A stretch of 64,000 nt of DNA. It comes from Archivesica marissinica. Taxonomy: Eukaryota > Mollusca > Bivalvia > Venerida > Vesicomyidae. Location: positions 37,464,738-37,528,737 of the forward strand of contig CM026394.1 in the NCBI GenBank assembly GCA_014843695.1, given 5' to 3'. A program made the position numbers and the translations under genes. How positions within the stretch are numbered: the first letter of the stretch is position 1; each line of letters opens with the position of its first letter. This document shows positions 48,578 to 59,940 of this stretch, one piece after another. A model generated the notes under the pieces. That model had not been told where the DNA came from. It saw only the letters and a list, made by a program, of their open reading frames with translations, and did not search any database.

Positions 48578-49995
48578 GGTTTCGAATTCATTCAAGTGAG
48601 GAAGCTTTCCAGCTGGCTTGTGGAAGGTCGGGGACCAGCTCTAGCGAGGAAGCATTCCAGCTGGCTTGTGGAAGGTCGGGGACCAGCTCTAGTGAGGAAG
48701 CATTCCAGCTGGTTTGTGGAAGGCTGGGGACCAGCTCTAGTGAGGAAGCATTCCAGCTGGCTTGTGGAAGGTCGGGGACCAGCTCTAGTGAGGAAGCATT
48801 CCAGCTGGCCTGTGGAAGGTCGGGGACCAGCTCTAGTGAGGAAGCATTCCAGCTGGCTTGTGGAAGGTCGGGGACCAGCTCTAGTGAGGAAGCATTCCAG
48901 CTGGCTTGTGGAAGGTCGGGACCAGCTCTAGTGAGGAGCTTTCCAGCGGCTTGTGGAGGTCGGGGACCAGCTCTAGTGAGGAAGCATTCCAGCTGGCTTG
49001 TGGAAGGTCGGGGACCAGCTCTAGTGAGGAAGCATTCCAGCTGGCTTGTGGAAGGTCGGGGACCAGCTCTAGTGAGGAAGCATTCCAGCTGGTTTGTGGA
49101 AGGTCGGGGACCAGCTCTAGTGAGGAAGCATTCCAGCTGGCTTGTGGAAGGTCGGGGACCAGCTCTAGTGAGGAAGGTGGGGGGGTGTGGGGTTGTGGTG
49201 TGGGGTGGGGTTGGGGGGTGGGGTGTGGGGTTGGTGGTGTGGGGGGGGGTTGTGGGGTGTGGTGGTGTGGGGGGGGGTGGGGGTTGGTGGTTGTGGGGGG
49301 GGGGTTGTGGGGGTGGTGGTTGTGGGGTTGGGGGTTTGGGTGCATTCAGCTGGCTTGTGGAAGGTCGGGGACATCTCTAGTTGAGGAAGGTTTGTGGGGG
49401 GGACCAGCTCTAGTGAGGAAGCTTTCCAGCTGGCTTGTGGAAGGCCGGGGACCAGCTCTAGTGAGGAAGCATTCCAGCTGGCTTGTGAAAGGCCGGGGAC
49501 CAGCTCTAGTGAGGAAGCATTCCAGCTGGCTTGTGGAAGGTCGGGGACCAGCTCTAGTGAGGAAGCTTTCCAGCTGGCCTGTGGAAGGTCGGGGACCAGC
49601 TCTAGTGAGGAAGCATTCCAGCTGGCCTGTGGAAGGTCGGGGAACAGCTCTAGTGAGGAAGGATTCCAGCTGGCCTGTGGAAGGTCGGGGACCAGCTCTA
49701 GTGAGGAAGCATTCCAGCTAGCTTGTGGAAGGTCGGGGACCAGCTCTAGTGAGGAAGCATTCCAGCTGGTTTGTGGAAGGTCGGGGACCAGCTCTAGTGA
49801 GGAAGCATTCCGACTGGCTTGTGGAAGGTCGGGGACCAGCTCTAGTGAGGAAGCATTCCAGCTGGCTTGTGGAAGGTCGGGGACCAGCTCTAGTGAGGAA
49901 GCTTTCCAGCTGGCTTGTGGAAGGTCGGGGACCAGCTCTAGTGAGGAAGCATTCCAGCTGGCCTGTGGAAGGTCAGGGACCAGCTCTAGCCGTTG
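48578..49995 (+). repeat. 48-bp satellite derived from a SINE body
   Basis: About 24 units in two blocks, containing GAGGAAGCATTCCAGCTGGC, TTGTGGAAGGTCGGGGACC and AGCTCTAGT. The entry sequence TTTCGAATTCATTCAAGTGA and the unit itself match the family E SINE at 63690-63900 (minus strand). Open frames arise because 48 is a multiple of 3; not treated as genes. Confidence 0.93.
49173..49345 (+). repeat. G-rich tract inside the 48-bp satellite
   Basis: Almost only G and T (GGGGTGGGGTTGGGGGGTGG and similar) for about 170 bp, splitting the satellite. Many G runs could form G-quadruplexes, and it may also be poorly assembled. Confidence 0.85.
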
Positions 49996-50496
49996 ACTTT
50001 GTAGCAGATGTTTAACAACGGTATATTGGTTGTTAGGAACAAACTAGCAAGTAATGATAGAATATATATTTACAATTTTAGTACCTTTACTAATCCTGGT
50101 AACGAGGTCCAAAGCTCAACATTTGGAATCATTTCTTTACCTCGAGCCTTTCTACCGAACGCAAGATACACGGTACCACAAACCAAATAAGTAAAGACAC
50201 ATGCACAAAATCTGAAGAGCAAAATGCATTTATATTAATACAAAGCTTGTTTTCAGATCCTTTTTGTATTACAATTATTTTATGACATTTGTATATGTAT
50301 ACATAAATATGTAATAGAACAAATAAATACTGTTTAAACTAATACAAGTAACAATGCATTAGATGTACTCAAACTATGCAGAGCTGATAACCTGCAAGAG
50401 AGAAGAAGCGTCAGAAATGTTAATAATACATTAACAAAGGAGTGTAAGGTCGTTGAAGTTAAAATATTCATAAGAAGATAGCAAAAGATTACATTA
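49996..50496. other. no gene seen
   Basis: AT-rich, no recognisable exon. The last exon of the MRH gene was looked for here and not found. Confidence 0.35.
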
Positions 50497-50715
50497 GTTT
50501 ATACACATTTATTTTAGGTCGCTTTCCAAACAAGTTCTTACAACTTAATTAATCACTCTCTAGACATCATTTCTGATGGAAAACATCGCCACGAGGTAGA
50601 GAGGAATTTAAATGCCTTGCCTAAGGGCACACTCGTACCGGCTACAGCTGGGCGCGCGAACTCGGCTCATTTCGCATCTGAAGCGAACGCTCTACCACTG
50701 TGCTATCACCACGAT
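50497..50715 (-). mobile_element. SINE family D
   Basis: Minus-strand copy with a diverged tail (GCTTTCCAAACAAGTTCTTA) and head (CTACCACTGTGCTATCAC). Confidence 0.72.
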
Positions 50716-50800
50716 ACACCGCGCTATCACGACTATAACAGTTTATATTAAAGTCACATTCTAGTTCAAGATGATTGCAACAAGTTGTTTTATTTTTTGT

Positions 50801-51090
50801 TTTCCGTTGAATGATAGAGTTTGCGTCGTGAAAGAAAACTCCAATTTCCACTGTTTTGAAACAGTGAAAGAGGGCATTTCCCCTATCACTGCTTGAGTTT
50901 CGTATTCCTCTGCGAGTTGGTGTATTTTTGTATTTTAGCTATTTTCTGACAATCATGAACAGTTACTTATAAAGTAATATATTATTCTAGTGTAATTGCT
51001 TTGTCTGTATTTTTTAATTTTTTAAATTTTGACAGCAAACAGAAACTAACTTAAAAATTATACCGGAACTATTTTTTATTACGGACATCC
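50801..51090 (+). repeat. direct repeat, left copy
   Basis: Shares GTGAAAGAAAA, CCACTGTTTT, ATTTTCTGAC, TTATAAAGTAATATATT and ATTATACCGGAACTATTT, in the same order, with 54521-54750. The two copies lie either side of the 25-bp satellite. Confidence 0.65.
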
Positions 51091-51145
51091 AATCCAAGAC
51101 ATTTTTGAAGTAGATCTTCATGTACTTGAATACTATTTAGAGGAT

Positions 51146-51239
51146 ATTACGTGGTTAGTTCCATATCAGCATAGGTATCGACATCAAGGGTGATCGAGTG
51201 GGTTGATACCTAGGCTGATATGAAACTAGCCACGTAATA
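51146..51239. repeat. hairpin repeat
   Basis: Inverted arms of about 33 bp (TTACGTGGTTAGTTCCATAT and complement) around a 28-bp loop. A smaller hairpin with stem CTGGTTTGATAC follows at about 51461-51500. Confidence 0.65.
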
Positions 51240-51694
51240 ACGCCTGTATTACTCTGATATGAATTTGAACATTTAATAATTGAAATAATGAGCTCCGTTA
51301 CCCATCAGGAATAAATCAGAATTACTGAATTAGATACATGAACACGATTGAAATATCACCACGAAACTACAAACATCTGTGATCTGTCGGGAAGTAAACA
51401 CACTAGCACCGAGTGCGCATGCGTTATTTTCTCATGAACTAATTATGTTACGGATGTTTCTGGTTTGATACTGGTACGTGACCGTATCAAACCAGCAAAC
51501 ATAATAGAAGACTGGAAACACAGAGTATCAACATGGGTGGTAGACAGTATTGTGGTAGGCAAATCTTACGGCAAAATAGACTAAAATTCATATCTAAGTA
51601 ATAGTAGTGCATGTCTTTGTTCATTTATGTAATAAATAAACTCTGTGCCACTAGCACAGACAGTGTTTCTCGTGTGTCATGCTCCGTAGCTCCG

Positions 51695-53905
51695 TTTAGA
51701 ACTTGCTAATTGTTGGACTACAAGAACATGCTAATTGTTGTACTACATGAACATGCTAATTGTTGTACTACAAGAACATACTAATTGTTGGACTACATGA
51801 ACATGCTAATTGTTGTACTACAAGAACATGCTAATTGTTGTACTACAAGAACATGCTAATTGTTGTACTACAAGAACATGCTAATTGTTGTACTACATGA
51901 ACGTGCTAAGTGTTGTACTACAAGAACATACTAATTGTTGGACTACATGAACATGCTAATTGTTGTACTACAAGAACATGCTAATTGTTGTACTACAAGA
52001 ACATACTAATTGTTGTACTACATGAACATGCTAATTGTTGTACTACAAGAACATACTAATTGTTGGACTACATGAACATGCTAATTGTTGTACTACAAGA
52101 ACATGCTAATTGTTGTACTACAAGAACATGCTAATTGTTGTACTACAAGAACATGCTAATTGTTGTACTACAAGAACATGCTAATTGTTGTACTACAAGA
52201 ACATGCTAATTGTTGGACTACAAGAACATGCTAATTGTTGTACTACAAGAACATGCTAATTGTTGTACTACAAGAACATGCTAATTGTTGTACTACAAGA
52301 ACATGCTAATTGTTGTACTACAAGAACATGCTAATTGTTGGACTACATGAACATGCTAATTGTTGTACTACAAGAACATGCTAATTGTTGTACTACAAGA
52401 ACATGCTAATTGTTGGACTACAAGAACATGCTATTGTTGGACTACAAGAACATGCTAATTGTTGGACTACAAGAACATGCTAATTGTTGTCTACAAGAAC
52501 ATGCTAATTGTGGTATACAAGAACATGCTAATTGTTGGACTACAAGAACATGCTATTGTTGTACTACAAGAATTAGCTAATTGTTGGACTACAAGAACTT
52601 GCTAATTGTTGGACTACAAGAACATGCTAATTGTTGTACTACAAGAACTTGCTAATTGTTGGACTACAAGAACATGCTAATTGTTGTACTACAAGAACTT
52701 GCTAATTGTTGGACTACAAGAACTTGCTAATTGTTGGACTACAAGAACATGCTAATTGTTGTACTACAAGAACTTGCTAATTGTTGGACTACATGAACAT
52801 GCTAATTGTTGTACTACAAGAACATGCTAATTGTTGGACTACAAGAACATGCTAATTGTTGTACTACAAGAACATGCTAATTGTTGTACTACAAGAACAT
52901 GCTAATTGTTGTACTACAAGAACATGCTAATTGTTGTACTACAAGACCATGCTAATTGTTGGACTACATGAACGTGCTAATTGTTGGACTACAAGAACTT
53001 GCTAATTGTTGGACTACAAGAACTTGCTAATTGTTGGACTACATGAACATGCTAATTGTTGTACTACAAGAACATGCTAATTGTTGGACTACAAGAACTT
53101 GCTAATTGTTGGACTACATGAACATGCTAATTGTTGGACTACAAGAACTTGCTAATTGTTGTACTACATGAACATGCTAATTGTTGTACTACAAGAACAT
53201 GCTAATTGTTGGACTACAAGAACATGCTAATTGTTGTACTACATGAACATGCTAATTGTTGTGCTACAAGACCATGCTAATTGTTGTACTACAAGAACAT
53301 GCTAATTGTTGTACTACAAGAACATGCTAATTGTTGTACTACAAGAACATGCTAATTGTTGTACTACAAGAACATGCTAATTGTTGGACTACAAGAACAT
53401 GCTATTTGTTGTACTACAAGAACTTGCTAATTGTTGGACTACAAGAACATGCTAATTGTTGGACTACAAGAACTTGCTAATTGTTGGACTACAAGAACAT
53501 GCTAATTGTTGTACTACAAGAACTTGCTAATTGTTGGACTACAAGAACATGCTAATTGTTGTACTACAAGAACTTGCTAATTGTTGGACTACAAGAACTT
53601 GCTAATTGTTGGACTACAAGAACATGCTAATTGTTGTACTACAAGAACTTGCTAATTGTTGGACTACATGAACATGCTAATTGTTGTACTACAAGAACTT
53701 GCTAATTGTTGGACTACAAGAACATGCTAATTGTTGGACTACAAGAACATGCTAATTGTTGGACTACAAGAACTTGCTAATTGTTGTACTACAAGAACAT
53801 GCTAATTGTTGTACTACATGAACATGCTAATTGTTGGACTACAAGAACTTGCTAATTGTTGTACTACAAGAACATGCTAATTGTTGTACTACAAGAACAT
53901 GCTAA
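51695..53905 (+). repeat. 25-bp satellite, about 88 copies
   Basis: Unit AACATGCTAATTGTTGTACT plus ACAAG, with G/T and A/T variants (GGACTAC, CATGAAC, AACTTGC). The part TTGTTGTACTACAA is nearly palindromic. It ends 21 bp from the splice donor of the MRH exon at 53927, so it lies in that gene's intron. Confidence 0.95.
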
Positions 53906-53926
53906 TACAATTAGATATAGACTTAC

Positions 53927-54048
53927 ATTATTAGAAGTACACCCCCTCCACCCCCTCCACTCCCTCCAGAAGTGTGTGGTGTGCAATCTACCGGACCATC
54001 CTCCGTACAACCGTTCGGACACGCACACACAGTTGTTAAAGTAAGTTG
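53927..54048 (-). CDS. MRH-domain membrane protein, exon with domain end and TM start
   Basis: Minus-strand exon between acceptor TATTTCAG and donor GTAAGTCTA; 40 codons plus two bases. It encodes QLTLTTVCACPNGCTEDG, then a glycine linker (SGGSGGGGGG), then VLLI, the likely start of a transmembrane segment. The Y-x-L-x-L ... CACP pattern closes an MRH domain, the luminal fold of mannose-6-phosphate receptors and Atg27-type proteins. Its phase 0 start fits the exon at 55639. The exon with the rest of the membrane helix and the cytoplasmic tail was not found; it may lie in the gap or left of the repeats. Confidence 0.8.
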
Positions 54049-54211
54049 CTGAAATATATACACACATATAATAACAAGTCATACTTCTGTATATATCTAA
54101 TATCGTATAACCAATGAACATACTAGAAAGGGTATTTAACAACGTTGGCTTGTGTGTGGCAACCTACTATCAATTAGTAGCTAGTGCGAGCTCTGTCCGA
54201 ACCATTTGGTG

Positions 54212-54324
54212 ATCATCATCATCATCTTCTTCATCGTCATCATCGTCATCATCATCATCTTCTTCTTCTTCTTCTTCAGTGAGTGTGGCTATCATCATCA
54301 TCATCGTCATCGTCGTCGTCGTCG

Positions 54325-54404
<80 letters not shown>

Positions 54405-54439
54405 TTCTTCTTCTTCTTCTTCTTCAGTGAGTCTCTCTC

Positions 54440-54504
<65 letters not shown>

Positions 54505-54515
54505 TCTCTATTTCT
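54212..54515 (+). repeat. compound microsatellite (ATC, CTT, GTC, CT)
   Basis: Runs of CATCAT, CTTCTT and GTCGTC, followed by a CT tract. Polyserine, polyhistidine and polymethionine frames here are artefacts. Confidence 0.95.
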
Positions 54516-54520
54516 TTTAT

Positions 54521-54750
54521 GCTTTCCAATGAATTTTCAAAGTGAAAGAAAATTCCATCTTCCACTGTTTTCAAATAGAGAAAGATGGCGTTTTCTCTGC
54601 CACTAGGTGCGCTTCGTATTCCTGAGCGGTTAGATGTACTTTTTTATATTTGTTATTTTCTGACTATCACAGCGAATTATAAAGTAATATATTCTAATGA
54701 ATTTTGTTTTGTCTTGAAAATTATACCGGAACTATTTCTTATTACAGACG
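54521..54750 (+). repeat. direct repeat, right copy
   Basis: Partner of 50801-51090; see that entry. Confidence 0.65.
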
Positions 54751-54926
54751 TTCATATGTGGTTGTGCAGCTGTGTAATGTAGTGAACTGAGGCTTCCGAC
54801 CACAATAACAACCATAATGATTATATTAGCCAAATTTCTTGGAAATCATTAAAGAAAAAGAACAGTTATGTTTATTAGTGTAAGATAGGATTTTATTTCA
54901 TCAAGTGATCAACGAAATATGTCAAA

Positions 54927-55100
54927 ATGGTCTTAATATATAAATACCAACATCAATGTGAACACATAAATTATATAGAAATACACATATTTATGATAAT
55001 ACCCCATGTACTATAGTTATCATAGTAAATGGGGTATTATCATAAATATGTGTATTTCTATATACATGTATTATGAATATTGATATTGGTATAAGACCAT
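54927..55100. mobile_element. fold-back MITE
   Basis: About 174 bp, almost entirely palindromic: ATGGTCTTAATAT ... TATAAGACCAT, with inner arms TATTTATGATAATACCCCAT. No coding capacity. Confidence 0.75.
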
Positions 55101-55224
55101 GCTGATTCTGTAGATATATGGGGGAAGATCTGTTCCGGGGAGGGTGTCAGGGGGTGAGGGTTATGTTCGCCTCTATTGTGTCCTAACTCCACGCCGAGTG
55201 TATGTGGAATATAGTACATACCAC

Positions 55225-55609
55225 CAGGCCTCGACAAATGTTTAATTTCTTACTCGTCCTACTGGGCGAGTGATGCCACTGTCCCACTCGTCCAGATTGG
55301 ACTATCACTCGTCCCATGTATTTTAGGAAAATTAAAAATCGTCAGAATTGCACTTTAATTTATTAATAAATGCAATTATGTGGCAGCATAAACACATTAA
55401 AATATCCTCAGTGATTTCCCATTATCACGCCTGGTAATCATTCCGAAGAAAGTAAAACGGATATTATTTTATTTTGTTCCTTCGATTTATATTGGATATT
55501 TAGCTGAAATTTTCACTCGTCCGACTGGGCAAGCGACTTGGAATTTCTACTCGTCCAGATCGAAAATCACTCGTAAATACGAGCGGACGAGTGTATTTGT
55601 CGAGCCCTG
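55225..55609 (+). mobile_element. hAT-like nonautonomous element
   Basis: 385 bp with inverted ends CAGGCCTCGACAAATG and CATTTGTCGAGCCCTG-like, extended inverted homology (ACTCGTCC ... ACTGGGC) and a perfect 5-bp duplication ACCAC (55220-55224 and 55610-55614). It sits about 30 bp from an MRH exon. Confidence 0.82.
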
Positions 55610-55638
55610 ACCACTTGACCTTTATACATCATACTTAC

Positions 55639-55723
55639 ATAATTGTTCCCGCCCTGGCCCCCGTCAGCAACGAGTGTGGGCTCACATGCATGTTTGTCAC
55701 ATTTTAAAATCACTTGCGTCGTC
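55639..55723 (-). CDS. MRH-domain protein, middle exon
   Basis: Minus-strand exon between acceptor TTTTATAG (preceded by a T-rich tract) and donor GTAAGTATG. One base plus 28 codons: TTQVILKCDKHACEPTLVAD, then GGQGGNNY. The V-x-L-x-C ... Y pattern is the second half of an MRH domain. The leading base completes a codon with the two bases left by 56703-56821, and the end is phase 0, as the next exon requires. Confidence 0.85.
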
Positions 55724-55879
55724 CTATAAAACAAATAAACTGAAATGTGAGACATTCAGGTCAGTTACCGGAGGAGAGGATATGTCTGTTTAATTGGTTT
55801 CCTCTGTTTTTAGCGTTGTTTCCTTTGCAAGTTATCCTATCAATATCCATCCAATGTCTCATCTTATAATGATTAAATC

Positions 55880-56290
55880 CCGGACGAATACAGTATATAC
55901 AACGGCTATTTCACTGTAAATATGAACTCTGTTTTATAACAGGATTTAGATAACATCACATTAATAACACAACAGCGTTTAGTAAAGGAACAACAGTAAA
56001 AACAGAGGGTTCCAACTAGATGACCCAATATGCATTTCGGGATAAATCGGACTTTATCTGACAAGGGAGGTAATAGAAAAACCAGCACCGTCGCTCATTA
56101 ATTTACTGATGCAGTTAGACATTGCTGGTTTTTCTATTGCCTCCTGTGACAGATAAAGTCTAATTTATCCCTAAATGATTATTGGTCCTTTTAATTGGAA
56201 TCCTTTGTTTTTATTGTTGTTCCCTAACAGGATGTTGTGGTAGAATAACTGTAATTGTATATCAAAATCATTTGTTTTCAGATTGTTAGA
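55880..56290. mobile_element. fold-back MITE
   Basis: Inverted arms, for example GGAACAACAGTAAAAACAGA and GGGATAAATCGGACTTTATC with their complements, meeting near AAAAACCAGCA / TGCTGGTTTTT. A half copy lies at 13177-13397. Confidence 0.7.
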
Positions 56291-56406
56291 CTTTCTATAA
56301 ATTTATGGACAGCCACGACAATTATTTCATTATGTTTAGATGGCAAGGGAATATTTCCGAAAAGGATTGAATTTAAAACTTATTTGACAAGGTCATTCTT
56401 CCATAA

Positions 56407-56630
56407 GTTTATACAAATTTATTTTTAGCTCGATTGGGAAACAAGTTCTTGCCACCTATATTAATCACTCTCGATACCTCATTCCTGATGGAATCCATCG
56501 CCCGAGGGAGAGAGAAGATGCAACGTGGAATTTAAATGCCTTTCCCAAGGCTCGAAACGGCTCCAGCGGGGCTCGAACTCCGGGCCTTTCGCGCCTCACG
56601 CAAATGCGCTACTACGCTATCACGACTTCC
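56407..56630 (-). mobile_element. SINE family D
   Basis: Minus-strand copy; tail GGGAAACAAGTTCTTGCC at the left, head complement GCTATCACGACTTCC at the right. Confidence 0.78.
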
Positions 56631-56702
56631 TAAGCATAGTACTACATACATTGTGTCTGCTTATACATGTACATGTAAGATATTGGAACATATGTTACGC
56701 AC

Positions 56703-56821
56703 GTTTGTAATCCACCCCCAGTTGTATAACCCACGTCAACGTGTTCACCGTCATATTTAAACTTTGCCGACTGTGCGTCCCCAATAGTGGCAGAGTCACT
56801 CAACTTCGTCTTTGCACAAGC
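56703..56821 (-). CDS. MRH-domain protein, second visible exon
   Basis: Minus-strand exon between acceptor CATCTTGCAG and donor GTGCGTAAC; 39 codons plus two bases. Reads ACAKTKLSDSATIGDAQSAK, then FKYDGEHVDVGYTTGGGLQ. The C-x-x-x ... IG ... Y-x-GG pattern is typical of MRH domains. At the position where lectin-type MRH domains have glutamine after the cysteine (A-x-CQ), this has CAK. Phase 0 at the start fits the exon at 61581. Confidence 0.82.
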
Positions 56822-56959
56822 CTGCAAGATGCAAGTACAGAAATGCAATACATTGTCTGGAAGATGTGTGAACCTCGGGTCGACATTAGATTTTTGGAGG
56901 TGACGAGGATCTGGATCCGGAACCAGGATTTAAAAAAAGGATTCTTCATAATTTGAGTT

Positions 56960-57585
56960 ATGGCAACAGTGGACATTTAGCAGTGTTGCGGAGGTTTGCC
57001 AACTCTAATTTACATTTAGCAGTGTGGCGGAGGTTTGCTATCTCTAATTTACATTTAGCAGTGTGGCGGAAGTTTGCTATCTCTAATTTACATTTAGCAG
57101 TGTGGCGGAAGTTTGCTACCTCTAATTTACAGTTAGCAGTGTGGCGGAGGTTTGCTATCTCTAATTGACATTGAGCAATGTGGCGGAGGTTTGCTATCTC
57201 TAATTTACATTTAGCAGTGTGGCGGAGGTTTGCTATCTCTAATTTTCATTGAGCAGTGTGGCGGAGGTTTGCTATCTATAATTTACATTTAGCAGTGTGG
57301 CGGAGGTTTGCTATCTTGTATTGACACATAGCAATGTGGCGGAGGTTTGCTATCTCTAATTTACATTTAGCAGTGTGGCGGAGGTTTGCTATCTTGTATT
57401 GACACATAGCAATGTGGCGGAGGTTTGCTATCTCTAATTGACATTGAGCAATGTGGCGGAGGTTTGCTATCTAGGATTGACACATAGCAGTGTGGCGGAT
57501 GTTTGCTATCTTGTATTGACACATAGCAGTGTGGCGGAGGTTTGCTATCTCGGATTTACACTTAGCAGTGTGGCGGAGGTTTCTT
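56960..57585 (+). repeat. 39-bp minisatellite
   Basis: About 16 units containing AGTGTGGCGGAGGTTTGCTA and TCTCTAATTTACATTTAGC. Lies in the intron between the two upstream MRH exons. Confidence 0.93.
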
Positions 57586-58067
57586 ATTTAGATTTGTTTT
57601 CACTTTGCTAAACACATAAAAACAAACTTTTAAATACTATATATGAATTTAATTCCATTAATATTATATTAATTGCCACCAAACGATTACATCATAGACG
57701 GAAGTGTTCTATTCCGACATGCTTAAGCTTTGGTTGATTTATTTCATAGTCGGGCGATACTTGCCGCGATTTCCACAAAGCTAAGCGTGTCAACTATGGT
57801 TGTGTCATCTCTTAGGCGTCGGAGCAGGGGCAGGTGGCCCCAATATTTTGGCCAGGTAGGCCTGATTTTTTAAATTATATACTTGTGGAAGTTATGTCCG
57901 CGGCCCCAATATTTTGGCAAGCCGGGTGTATTTTTATTTTATACTTGTGGAATTTATACGCCACATAGCAAGTGACGCCTATGTAGATTTTCTCTGGGTT
58001 CCTACGCACTGTACGCAGGGTGGTTAACATGTACCGGGTACCAGTTAATAGAACGTACATTTATGTA
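57586..58067. other. no gene seen; short direct repeat
   Basis: GGCCCCAATATTTTGGC occurs at about 57835 and 57901, a partial duplication. Nothing else was recognised. Confidence 0.4.
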
Positions 58068-59531
58068 TACTGAAATACTTTAGAAACGCACCACTGATAT
58101 ATACACCCTAATAGTATGCACGGTAGTGTGAGATTTGATCATTGTGATACATCAGAATAAATTGCAAGTATCTCTTAACATTTTATTTGTATTCACAACA
58201 AAATCGACCCTTCGTGGACTTAATAAGAGCCAGTCAAAGAAAGGCAGTGTTCGGAATTAGCGCTTTCTAATCTCAGTAGCGGTTATGGCCCCCATTATTT
58301 GCGATTACAGCCTGTAGACGTCGTCGCATCTACCTCACTAAGCGTTGTATGGTTGGCATAGGGACGTTCTGCCATTCCTGTTGCAGTGCTAACCAAAGTT
58401 CGGGGACGTTTTGCGGTTGCTGTGGACGTCGTCGAAGTCTCCGTCCGAGCTTATCCCACATGTGCTCGATGCAGTTCATGTCGGGAGACATAACAGACCA
58501 CTCGAGAACGTCGATTCCCTGGTTCATTAAGTAAGTTTGGGTGAGACGGGCACTGTGAGCGCGTGCACTGTCCTGTTGGAACGTCAACTGACGGTTGTTG
58601 CCGTTACGTTGAAGCAATGGAACGAGCACAGGGGCAAGCACTTCATTAACGTAACGCTGTGCAGTCAAATTACCTTGAATCAGAACAAGGTCCGAACGAA
58701 AGTTATGATTAATGGCGCCCCAAACCATTATACTGCCTCCCCCGAACCTATCACGCTCTACAACACAAACATCACGGTAACGTCGGTACATGCGAATTCT
58801 ACCATCTGCAAAACTTAGGGAAAATCGTGATTCATCGGAAAAAACAACTTGATTCCAGTTCTGGCGTCGATTATTGATCATATCACGGGCCCAGCGCACT
58901 CGATTCTGTCGGTGACGTTGAGTTAAGATCTGTCCCCTGTACGGTCGTCTGCAATGGATTCCATAATATCTCAATCGTCGTATCACTGTCCTTACATGGA
59001 TATTCCTACGGCGACGTCCTTGTATCAAATTTGCCGTGGAAACTGCTGTTGTGAAACGATCTCGGAGATGACGCTGACGTATGTAATTGTATTGACGTCT
59101 GGTAGTAACACGAGGTTGACCGGTTCTCGGACGATCAGCGACACTACTCGTAGCCACGAAACGCTGATGAAGGCGAGAAATTGTCGACTGGTGGACACGA
59201 AAACGCCTATCATACTCCCTTTGGTTACGCAAATCGTGTCTATGTCTTGGCATTCTTTACTTAATAAAAGGGGAACAAACAATTCATATGGTAAAAGTGT
59301 GTGTATATATGGCTGTCTAAAATAACAATTTAAGCACACCCAGAGACATTGACTGCCGTTATGTAACATCAACACCGTGTCGGATACCAGAAAAACCGAT
59401 TGCACGAAATTGTGTTGGCAATGACTAATAATTGTTTAAAATGTTACCTAACAGGGGGCATTTCTTAATACTGACTCTTTGAAGGAAAATATTTGAAGAA
59501 ATAAGTGATGCGTTTCTAAAATCTTTCAGTA
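58068..59531 (-). mobile_element. Tc1-type DNA transposon
   Basis: About 1464 bp flanked by TA, with imperfect inverted ends TACTGAAATACTTTAGAAAC and TACTGAAAGATTTTAGAAAC, and one transposase frame on the minus strand. Confidence 0.88.
58330..59253 (-). CDS. Tc1-family transposase (DD34E)
   Basis: 307 codons. The C-terminal two thirds is the catalytic DDE domain: VVFSDESRFSL (first Asp), QQDSARAH (second Asp) and SPDMNCIEHMWDKL (Glu 34 residues after the second Asp). The motif GGGSIMVWGAI lies between. The N-terminal DNA-binding part has the second helix-turn-helix region (VHQSTISRL, then RPRTGQPR), but the first helix looks deleted: only about 15 residues precede it, against the usual 30 or more, and a stop sits just upstream of the ATG. 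Length is short of the usual ~340. Probably inactive or weak in DNA binding, although the catalytic residues are intact. Confidence 0.9.
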   Translation of the reverse strand: MPRHRHDLRNQREYDRRFRVHQSTISRLHQRFVATSSVADRPRTGQPRVTTRRQYNYIRQRHLRDRFTTAVSTANLIQGRRRRNIHVRTVIRRLRYYGIHCRRPYRGQILTQRHRQNRVRWARDMINNRRQNWNQVVFSDESRFSLSFADGRIRMYRRYRDVCVVERDRFGGGSIMVWGAINHNFRSDLVLIQGNLTAQRYVNEVLAPVLVPLLQRNGNNRQLTFQQDSARAHSARLTQTYLMNQGIDVLEWSVMSPDMNCIEHMWDKLGRRLRRRPQQPQNVPELWLALQQEWQNVPMPTIQRLVR

Positions 59532-59533
59532 TA

Positions 59534-59935
59534 TAATACGGTCGATTTGATCGATTATAAAGCGCGCGGATGTCAAGACAGAGCAAGCACAGTTCAACTA
59601 GTACATACTATTATACATGTTTGTTGTGACATTCAGCCAATGGAACCTGCTTCCATTTGCTGTGACGTGTAGCCTACATCGGCGAGACGTTACCGCCAAT
59701 TGGCGTTGACGGAACTGGAACATAATTATATTTTTGTAAAATAATATTATAAAATAGCAACACGTATTATAAAAAATAAGTTTACTTTTTATGTCCAGAA
59801 GCCATTAAAATTCGTTTTTACAGTTACTGTATCTATATCTCACAATTTGGAGTCCCCGAGCAGACTCGGGCCACACAATCTGCGGCCGCAATGTCAGCTG
59901 GCTTCCGACGCGCCTGCATCTGCATACATACGAGT
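59534..59935. other. no gene seen
   Basis: Intron sequence between the Tc1 element and the next DNA transposon; includes GCGGCCGC near 59884. Confidence 0.35.
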
Positions 59936-59940
59936 ACTGT

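Noticed and set aside
48497..50015. Repeat proteins (SSEEAFQLACGRSGT and others)
   Set aside because: 48-bp satellite, open in several frames at once and traceable to a SINE.
54170..54606. Poly-Met, poly-His, poly-Ser and poly-Ile proteins
   Set aside because: Trinucleotide and CT microsatellites.
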